From assembly GCA_900751685.1 (NCBI GenBank), contig CAADSR010000134.1, positions 1-6,121 of the forward strand: a stretch of DNA of 6,121 bases. The letters are read 5' to 3'. This document shows, one piece after another, positions 1 to 6,121 of this stretch. This DNA is from Clostridia bacterium (GTDB lineage Bacteria > Bacillota > Clostridia > UBA1381). Each line of letters starts with the position of its first letter. Position 1 is the first letter of the stretch. The position numbers and the translations under genes were made by a program. A model generated the notes under the pieces. The model was not told the DNA's origin, ran no database searches, and saw only the letters and a program-made list of their open reading frames with translations.

Positions 1-43
1 TCTTTTTTTTTTTTGTTTTTCCCCCGCCCCAGCGCCGGCGCCC
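1..43. repeat. Low-complexity edge: T-rich tract next to a G/C block
   Basis: Positions 1-20 contain 18 T (a run of 12 at 3-14 and of 5 at 16-20). Positions 21-43 are G or C at all but one base, with C runs of 5 and 4, and include the perfect 10-bp palindrome GCGCCGGCGC at 32-41. In the gene's frame this reads as GAGAGAGEKQKKKR. No other homopolymer that I noticed in the window is longer than about 6. It may be a contig-end artefact. Confidence 0.85.
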
Positions 44-3000
44 AGCCTGTAAATCCCATTTTTATATACAGCCATTTCGACCTCGTTCAGCCTTTTGCCG
101 GTTAATGCTCCCGTTCCGATAAATCCGCCGTCCAGCTTTCTTATGCCGCTGAGCGTAAATAGTTCAAGAGGCTCAGCTCCGGCTGTAAACGATATTGACG
201 CGCTTACATTTTCATTATTGACCTGACGGTATTCTACATTAAAGCCTGCATCAGGAGGTGTTTTGTCTATATTTTCAACAACTGCGGTTTTGCTGACCTG
301 CTCCGCTCCATTGCTAAAGGTCACCGTTATATCGCCGTTTTCTGAAAATACATACTGGGTGTCAGAAAGCTTAATTACAGACGGGCTTCCCGCTACTCCC
401 AGCACCTCTGCCGGCTTGTTCGTCGTAAACCGCACAATTACGTTATTGTAGGTCTGCTCAGATTTGGAATAGAATACATCAGCCGACAAAGGCTCTTGTG
501 CTGTGATACCACTGATATCTACAGAACCTGTCTTTACCGTGTAACCATCCTTCGTGATCCGGTATTGATAAATTCCGTTCTCTTTTACCACAGCAGTATA
601 GCTTCCATCTGCATGCGCCGTAAGAGAAACAGGATTTTCAGCAAACGTAAGGCTTATATCCTTTTCTGAAAGATCAGCCCCCGCAGTGCTTATAGTGATT
701 TCCGCTGATGCGCTATCCGCGCTTAGCTTATACCCTATATCTGCGATTTCACTCGGCAGTACGGGCCTTGGATTTATCACAGCCTGCACTGTTATTCCAG
801 AGCTGTTTTCCAGCTCAAACTCAAAAACAGTATCACTTCCCGGAAGAAATGCATAAGCTGTGTTTCCACCGTTATTTTTTACAGCGGTGCCATCATTGAG
901 AAGCTCGATCACCGCATACACCACCGCATACTTTTTGCCTTCCTCCAAGGCCTTAAACTGTCCGTCTGCACCCTTATACCAATAACCTACATTATAATCA
1001 ACTCCCAACGCCGGTTTTCCCGACGGATCTATTCCGGGAGCATAAGTCTTCGACTCTTCAGCTATGAGTCCGGCATTGTTAACAGCTCTTGCAGAAACCA
1101 CAGTTTCTTCTGTTTTAGCATACGGGCCTCCATAGAAGGTATCTCCCGTTACGGATTGTGCAATGCCATTCACTGATACCTCCAGAGTACGCACGCCGGA
1201 TTTTGTATCAGACGCCCTAACTGTGATATATCGCTCTTCTCCCGTAATATTTTCTTCGATTGCAATTTCCGGCGCTGTTCCCTGCACATTGTACTTTACC
1301 GGCACGGAATAGGACTTTGTTTCCTCGCCGCTGACATTCACCGCCATTATAGTAAATGTGCCGAAGGGATCATCGGGATTGCTTACATCGGGACGCAAAA
1401 GAAGATTTTTATATAGTACCTTGCCTGAATCTATTACCGCATCAAGCTCTGTGTTTCCGCCTGTTTCACTTTTGTCAAGAATTACTGACAATGGATCGAT
1501 CAACGCATGCATACCGTCTGATGCCTCGATATAATAATACTCATTCTCATCCTCATTTGGCGATATGTCAATGGCTATATCCGCAGGTATCTTCGCCTCG
1601 TTATCGCTGTATAGGCTGATCCATGAATCGCCGTTCCAAGTCATATTATTTTTATAATCGGAATAATACATTACGCTGGTGGTGGAAGAGCCATAAGGCA
1701 CATCATAATCGCTTTCTGAATATTTTGCCATAGACGCTCTTTGACCGGTTAAATTCACCAAAAAGAACTGATATTCTCCGCCGGGTGTAAATGACGCCCT
1801 CACCTCATTCTGAAAGCTGTCCATAGGCAGAGATAAGGCATAGGCTCTCAATGCCTGCTTTGCAGTCTCCGGCAGGCTGTACTCAATATCAAACTTGTCA
1901 TATCCGGCAATGTCTGCTATCCCGGTGATTTCAGCCATCTGATCTGCGCTCAGAGTCACACAGGGATAAGCAAGCTCCAGCGTTCCGTATGCCGTATCCG
2001 AATCCGCTCCCGCCTGATCGCTAAAATCAAACTTTGGAATTTCACCGGCAGTTGCATAATTTGTTGTATATATGTTGTGATCGTTCATATAATGGTTTGG
2101 CCACAGCGTGTCGCTTACGTATTCCCATTTGGTGCGGCCATTGCCCAGATCCAGCTCAGCATACAGCAAATACGTCCTGTATTCAGTATTATCCAGCAAT
2201 GTGACTGTATAGCTGTCATGAGTTTCGGTAAACTGCGGAGCTCCGTCACCGCTGTTTTTATACGTCACGGTATGCGGAGATATTATAGATGTAAGCTTTC
2301 CTGACTGCTGATAGCTCTCGAACCTTTCTGCATCCGCGTCTGTCGGCTGGTATTCAAAAATATCAAAATTCGGCTGTCCGTACCGTCCTTCTGTATCATT
2401 TGTTGCCACCAGCGCAATTCTGCTGATGGGATAAACATCAGAATAAAACCGTATAGCAGGCCTCATATATCCCGCTCCATTTTTATTATTTGTAGCCGGG
2501 TCATTATATGAATCTCTCACGAACTGCCTGTTTGAAGCCACAGGATAATATTTGTCATTGGATAATCCCGAAACATTCTTTTTCCAATTTGCATCACTGT
2601 AGTCATAATCTGCCCGCAATGACATATCTGACGAATTATATATAGCCGGCATATCCTGTTCTATGATTTGTATGGTCTGGCTTTTGCCCTCAATCCCTTC
2701 TGCAGATGGAACGAGCGTCAGCTCCACCTTGGCGCCCTGCATAAATTTAATTCCCGTATATCTGTCTCCGTCCTTTATCGTGGTATAGTAGTTCCCCGGG
2801 TCATTAATATAGTAATCATAAAACAAATTCACCTCGGAATAAGGCGGGCCTGTCACACCATCGGTATTACGGTAGCTATACGAGCGTGCACGGTAATATT
2901 CCGCATTTTCTGCCGTGATTTTATCGACCCTGGCCAAGCCCAGAGGATCTGCCGCCGCAAATTCATACAGCATAGCGCCATCTTCCTGAACACCCCTGTT

Positions 3001-6000
3001 TTCCACTGTCACAGCTAGTTTTTCTGCATATTTATCTATCACCTGCACACCCTGGTACATATCCGCCAATGGTGTATCAATAATAGGACCTCCCCGCCAG
3101 CGAAGCTGCAGCCCCAGCCTACTCCCGTTTCCTGACGCCTGTATCTCCGTAACAGAGCATATGACACGTCCTGCCTCTTCACTCACAGCCACCGGCCCAA
3201 GAATGATTCCTCCTTCGGCAGAGCTTATATACACCTCATCTTCCCAATTCAGCAGACCGCCGTTTTCAAAGTTAAAGGAGCATTCAGCCTTCCCCTCTAC
3301 GGCTGTGTCATAAGGAAAAATTCTGTATGTGACACCATCTTTATTTGCCTCAACACCTGTTTTCCAGTCAGTTACTGAAGCGCTGAGCTGAACATCCAGC
3401 TTGCTTTCGTCAATATATATAAAACGGCTGGCCTGAACAGCTTTTCCCGCAATATTATGAGCTTTCACCACCAGCTCATAGTACCCTGAGTTTAAGGAGG
3501 CCGGCAGGCTTATAAAGTCCTCACGGCTCAAAATAGCGCCGCTGTCATAAACCGCCCCGCCGTCCGGCCTGCGTATCTCATACTCCATACTGTCCGCTAA
3601 GGGTGTATCGACGGTCACGCCGATGGTATCACCCGGAACATTACAGTTTTTATTGTCTATTTTAACGGCAGGGGCATCATTTAAAAAGTCCAGCCTGAAT
3701 GATGCGCTTATACTCCCCATTGCACTCGCGGCCCGTATAAGCAAAATATAGCTGCCATTAAAATATTCATCTGACATCATACAAAGCCTTTGATCCTCAT
3801 GAGAGCCGATCGTATACGATCCGTCATACGCTCTAAATTCACTTTTCACATATTTAGCCGACGTGTCAGCACGGTAATACATATATTCCACAGTATCATA
3901 GCTGCTTAAAATATTAGGGTTTATCGTAACGGTATGCTCTTGCTGCCATCCATCGGTTTCAATCATTACCTGGCCGGCGTCAAACGGAACAAGATTTTGA
4001 AAGCTAACCTCTACCGCCTTTACCTCTGATATATTGCCCGCACGGTCTGATGCCATAACTTCCAGAACTCCTGTAAAGGATGTATTTGCCGGAACAGCCA
4101 GAGGAGCGTTATAGTATCCGCCCTCTGATATATATTCAGCATCCAGCCACTGCGGATCATCCCCGCTTATGTACCGATATTTTACGCTGCCACCCTCCAT
4201 GCTTATATCTTCGGCAAACAGTTTATAGAATACCGCGGCCTCACTCACTCCCGGATTTTCAGAATCATCAATTCCTTTTCCAAGCTCTGCTGATATTCGG
4301 GGAGGCTTATTATCCAGCTTGACCTGCCCCGCATCCGCAGTCAGCTTTGCACCTGATATATCTGTAGCCTTTACCGTAACTCCCACAGTCCGCTCAATCT
4401 GATATCCCTCGCGGGCCTTTACCTTCAGACCGCCTGCCGGATTCTCATTCGGAAGTACATTTACCGCTGCTGCTCCCCCGTAATCATTAAGTGGATTTCC
4501 ATTCAAATCTGCCGCGGTAACATCAATATTCTGAAATTCAACATATGCTTTTCCCGCTCCCTCATCTCTTACTGCCGGATCATCGGACAGGATATCCGCC
4601 AGTGTGACTGTATTGTAATATACTCCCGTTTTATCAGACATTACATAGACAGTATGCTCACTTGCATAATCATCAGAATCGGTATAAATAGAAAGCTCGG
4701 GCAGCTTCTGCCTCATATATTGTCCGTAAAGGACCGTGCCGGCAGCCCCCGGTTCCTCTCCTGACGTATTATACCTTGTCTGCATACCATCTGTACGCAT
4801 TTTAGTACCGCCTTCTCCCGCAATAGTTGTAATATCCAGAGCGCTTCCGTCAGGAGCATTAAAAATATTTTTCAAATCATAATACTCCGTATTGCCATCT
4901 GTCCAGGAATCAGATGTAAGCAAGTCTATTACACCTTCCGGATCGTCCGGCCTGATCGTATAAGAAAACCATTCACCGCCGCTTTTATATGGATTTTGCA
5001 CAAAGGTAATTTCCTTGAGTAATTCCCCTTTACCGCTGCCGTTTTTATTCTCATAGATCCCTCCCTTTAATGTAGTGCCGTCCGGCAAATATAGCTCCTT
5101 AGTAAATTCCATACCTACATATACTGTTTTTGCCATCATATTATCTGACGCAGCGGTATAATACCGCTCAAAGCTCTCAGGCTCTGTTACTACCGTTTTA
5201 AGCTCAGGCGCAATTGTGTCCACCTCAAACGGGCATTCCCAATATACAGGTACCTGGGTATCTGACAGCTCATTGCCTCCAAAATAGTCGACCACTGGCG
5301 TACCGCTGTTATGATAAAATGTGAACCCTCCAGCTTTTGTATTATCCGTCAGATCCGTCTGTATACCGTCAGGAAGGTCAAATGTGTACCGAAATGTTTT
5401 GTAGACATCAAACAATCCTGTCTGCGGCTCATACGAATTGGGATTTATCGTGCTTATGTCAAGCTTCTGTGCTCCTCTATATATAAGATTGTCAACATCC
5501 ATTCCACCCATCATCAGCTTAAGGTTTCCTGCGCTTTCAGGAGCTATCGGCTCATTGAATGTAATATCCACAGTCACGCGTCCGCCTGTCAGTCTGTTTT
5601 TTCTTCCCTTGCCGGGCACATACGTCTCTCCGCCTTCCACATATTTCACAGATGATACTGTAGGCTGTTTTTTATCCTGCATGATAACATATCTCGAATT
5701 AAACCATTTTTCAAGATATGTCTCGTCTACGCCCTGACCCCCGCCTGACATCGGCCCGGCATCAGTCCACTCAAACTGCAGATCATGTTTGGCTTCGAAC
5801 CATGTATTAGTATCATAGAAAAAATTCGTTTTATATCTTTGTACTGGAAATATGTCCTTCCTTGATACAACGATAGCCGGCTTTTGATAAGTATTTTTAA
5901 ATTCCTGCGTGGTCACATTCGCAGCGGCACGAAATTCGATTTGCCCAGCTGCCGCTGCCTGACCAAGCGGAGTTGACCTGTCCTGCAAAGCAAAATTCCA

Positions 6001-6120
6001 CGCAGTCCATTTTTGAAAATAGCCGTAGATATTATGTGACTGAAATGCCTGCTCATCTAAATCCAAGCCCCCCTTCCAAACACGTTTACGCACCTCTGAA
6101 TCATTATAATAAGGACCTGA
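1..6120 (-). CDS. Giant multi-domain Ig-like surface/secreted protein, partial at both ends
   Basis: On the complement, the frame whose codons begin at 6120 is open for 2,040 codons with no stop, so both ends of the gene lie outside the window. The translation is protein-like almost throughout. It shows repeated beta-sandwich signatures: linkers such as DTIAPEL (301-307), LDNKPPRIS (602-610) and NIDKTPP (1950-1956), and FG-loop motifs such as ASDRAGN (690-696) and RASDTKSG (1635-1642). There are only six cysteines (C296, C780, C826, C947, C988, C1387) and no long hydrophobic segment, which fits an extracellular protein. Proteins of this type in Bacillota are usually exported and act in adhesion, cell-wall attachment or polysaccharide binding; the exact role cannot be read here. 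No catalytic motif, LPXTG, SLH repeat or dockerin is visible. The existence of the gene is near certain, the surface role is inferred, and ligand and anchoring are unknown. Neighbouring genes are not in view. Confidence 0.94.
40..252 (-). other. Second copy of the ENG/IDKTPP-type Ig-like module, truncated
   Basis: Residues 1957-2027 repeat the layout of the preceding module: NVEYRQVNNENVSASISF (1961-1978) corresponds to YSKSEQTYNNVIVRF, and VYKNGIYRL (2018-2026) corresponds to VFSENGDIT. The final strands and the linker expected about 20 residues further on are missing, because the sequence changes to low complexity and then the window ends. Confidence 0.55.
253..483 (-). other. Ig-like module with ENG strand and NIDKTPP linker
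   Basis: Residues 1880-1956 contain NNVIVRF (1892-1898), then YVFSENGDITVTFSNGAEQ (1923-1941), and end with VVENIDKTPP (1947-1956). This matches a recurring module in clostridial and paenibacillar surface proteins, in which 'Y-x-F-x-E-N-G' is followed by 'V-x-N-I-D-K-T-x-P'. About 76 residues is the usual size. Confidence 0.65.
481..720 (-). other. Carboxypeptidase-regulatory-like / PEGA-like module
   Basis: Residues 1801-1880 contain DGSYTAVVKENGIYQYR (1838-1854) and KDGYTVKTGSVDISG (1857-1871). The sequence 'G-x-Y-x-Y-x-I-x-K-x-G-Y', followed by 'G-x-V-x-(V/I)-S-G', is typical of small prealbumin-like beta folds found between Ig modules in Bacillota surface proteins. The upstream 1696-1800 segment is beta-rich and unassigned. 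Confidence 0.5.
1036..1296 (-). other. Bacterial Ig-like module
   Basis: Residues 1609-1695 run from VKYNVQGTAPEIAI to the segment before APGIDPSGK. They include ITVRASDTKSGVRTLEVSVNG, split here as ITVRASDTKSG (1632-1642) and VRTLEVSVNG (1643-1652), a classic Ig-like strand-loop-strand with A-S-D and S-G. A later VSARAVNNAGL (1675-1685) marks the FG loop. Confidence is good for the fold class and nil for the ligand. Confidence 0.65.
1321..2820 (-). other. Tyrosine-rich central region without a clear family
   Basis: Residues 1101-1600 are clearly coding but hold few recognisable motifs. The first 120 residues carry 13 tyrosines, including YDYY (1101-1104) and YDY (1172-1174). A strand pair TVTLLDNTEYRTYLLYAEL (1305-1323) suggests one Ig/Fn3-like fold near 1281-1335. 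Residues 1501-1560 are acidic (PNEDENE at 1501-1507). The region ends in FGTFTIMAVNVSG (1586-1598), an FG-loop-like hairpin. Other domain types may be hidden here. Confidence 0.4.
2821..3084 (-). other. Fibronectin type III-like module
   Basis: Residues 1013-1100 end with YYRARSYSYRNTDGV (1075-1089) and GPPYSEV (1091-1097). This pattern of Tyr-x-Arg-x-Arg, a Gly turn and P-x-S near the end is characteristic of the F and G strands of fibronectin III domains. The N-terminal half of the module (IIDTPLADMYQG, 1013-1024) is less typical, so the left border is uncertain. Confidence 0.5.
3403..3681 (-). other. Bacterial Ig-like module, third of three in tandem
   Basis: Residues 814-906 start NDAPAVKIDN, a linker plus first strand. 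They contain DTPLADSMEYEIRRPDGG (838-855) and end with YELVVKAHNIAGKAV (881-895), an FG-loop hairpin with Asn in place of Asp, followed by strand ASRFIYID. The length of about 93 residues is normal for a single Ig-like/Fn3 fold. Residues 907-1012 after it are beta-rich and unassigned. Confidence 0.6.
3682..3990 (-). other. Bacterial Ig-like module, second of three in tandem
   Basis: Residues 711-813 keep the same strand order as the preceding module: VEYMYYRADTSAKYV (744-758) matches the YRYISGDD strand, and YILLIRAASAMGSIS (791-805) matches the FG hairpin. The Asp of the usual A-x-D loop has been replaced, so the motif is degenerate. Spacing to the previous FG-loop glycine is 107 residues. 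Confidence 0.55.
3991..4323 (-). other. Bacterial Ig-like module, first of three in tandem
   Basis: Residues 600-710 open with the linker KLDNKPPRIS. They contain VKYRYISGDDPQWLD (646-660), similar to the 'Y-x-x-D-x-x-W' strand of Ig-like/OmpL47-type repeats, and close with LEVMASDRAGNIS (686-698), the typical FG loop of these domains. This is the clearest Ig-like module in the first half of the fragment. Confidence 0.65.
4324..5220 (-). other. Beta-rich region, domain limits unclear
   Basis: Residues 301-599 follow the DTIAPEL linker. They include a Gly/Asn/Lys loop near 352-367 (GGIYENKNGSGKGELL), an acidic stretch near 481-484, and a last strand pair VGVTVKATDISG (579-590), which looks like the F-G hairpin of an Ig-like fold. 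Two or three modules would fit the length, but I could not place their borders. No catalytic motif was seen. Confidence 0.4.
5221..5673 (-). other. Ig-like module with TFNEP strand (SbsA/Big_5-like)
   Basis: Residues 150-300 begin KKQPTVSSVKY and contain the strand VTVDITFNEPI (182-192). This resembles the 'V-x-F-S-E-P-V' strand of SbsA-type bacterial Ig-like domains. The module ends in the linker VDTIAPEL (300-307), which resembles the DTTAP-type linkers between such domains. At about 150 residues it is longer than a standard 90-100-residue module, so it may carry an insertion or be two units. Assignment is by motif only. Confidence 0.5.
5686..6120 (-). other. Unrecognised tryptophan-rich N-terminal part of the visible protein
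   Basis: Residues 1-145 of the fragment carry six tryptophans (W15, W38, W41, W107, W118, W139) and many Phe and Tyr. They lack the linker and FG-loop motifs of the Ig-like modules downstream. A Gly-rich patch, MSGGGQGVDE, lies at 124-133. I do not recognise the fold. Aromatic-rich extracellular domains are often ligand- or carbohydrate-binding, but that is only a possibility here. No methionine before residue 124 exists, and coding-like sequence reaches the window edge, so the true start is upstream. Confidence 0.5.
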
Positions 6121-6121
6121 A

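Noticed and set aside
1..43. Possible Rho-independent terminator (GC palindrome beside a T run)
   Set aside because: The order is wrong on both strands: on the plus strand the T run comes before the GC block, and on the minus strand the GC block is followed by A, not T. The palindrome is also only 10 bp without a loop, and the frame is still open.
263..451. Plus-strand open frame of 62 codons
   Set aside because: It lies entirely antisense to the large minus-strand gene, has no ribosome binding site that I can see, and its translation is composition-driven with no recognisable motif.
2668..3018. Plus-strand open frame of 116 codons
   Set aside because: Antisense to the Fn3-like and tyrosine-rich coding region; the His/Cys/Arg/Ile-rich translation is typical of a shadow frame.
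708..4322. Other plus-strand open frames (708-899, 1356-1619, 2077-2304, 4080-4322)
   Set aside because: All short, antisense to the same continuous gene, with no supporting start signals or recognisable products.
5311..5737. Two overlapping plus-strand open frames (5311-5655 and 5438-5737)
   Set aside because: They overlap each other in different frames and are both antisense to a well-formed Ig-like module. The Cys/Ser-rich translations have no domain signature.
5680..5751. Internal methionines at residues 124 and 147 as gene starts
   Set aside because: No ribosome binding site precedes them, no signal peptide follows, and coding sequence continues upstream without a stop.
6064..6075. Shine-Dalgarno-like AAGGGGGG before a TTG codon on the minus strand
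   Set aside because: Only one base separates it from the TTG, and the upstream codons are equally protein-like and open to the edge, so it is not a start site.
1..6121. Cell-wall anchor, SLH, dockerin or catalytic domain
   Set aside because: Scanned the translation for LPXTG-type motifs, SLH repeats, dockerin calcium loops and obvious catalytic motifs; none was found in the visible part.

Overview
The window lies inside one very large protein-coding gene on the minus strand. Read on the complement from position 6120 down to position 1, the frame has no stop codon over 2,040 consecutive codons. It runs off both edges, so the start codon, signal peptide and C-terminal anchor are all outside the window. 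No second gene, RNA gene, terminator, promoter, CRISPR array or mobile element could be supported. There is no intergenic stretch. The short plus-strand open frames are antisense shadows of this gene.

The predicted protein looks like an extracellular, multi-domain surface or secreted protein built mainly of beta-sandwich modules of bacterial Ig-like and fibronectin-III type. By region, in residues of the visible fragment (residue n occupies 6121-3n to 6123-3n): 1-145 is a tryptophan-rich part I do not recognise; 150-300 is an Ig-like module with a 'TFNEP' strand; 301-599 is beta-rich but not cleanly divisible; 600-906 holds three Ig-like modules in tandem; 907-1012 is unassigned; 1013-1100 is fibronectin-III-like; 1101-1600 is a tyrosine-rich stretch that is hard to assign; 1609-1695 is another Ig-like module; 1696-1800 is unassigned; 1801-1880 resembles a carboxypeptidase-regulatory-like fold; 1881-1956 and 1957-2027 are two tandem Ig-like modules joined by an 'NIDKTPP' linker. 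Only six cysteines occur in 2,040 residues, and no transmembrane-like segment is visible. Both fit an exported protein.

The organism is most likely a Bacillota member of the Clostridia type, perhaps a gut or anaerobic species or a metagenome contig. This rests on moderate GC (by eye, not counted), regular use of ATA for Ile and AGG/AGA for Arg, and a linker/Ig style common in clostridial surface proteins. It is an inference and could be wrong.

The main oddity is at the left edge. Positions 1-43 are a T-rich tract next to a nearly pure G/C block, unlike the rest of the gene. They break the last Ig-like module exactly where its final strands should follow. A contig-end sequencing artefact is the simplest explanation. 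A slippage-prone homopolymer tract in a surface-protein gene is the less likely but more interesting alternative. I found no convincing new biological system here.
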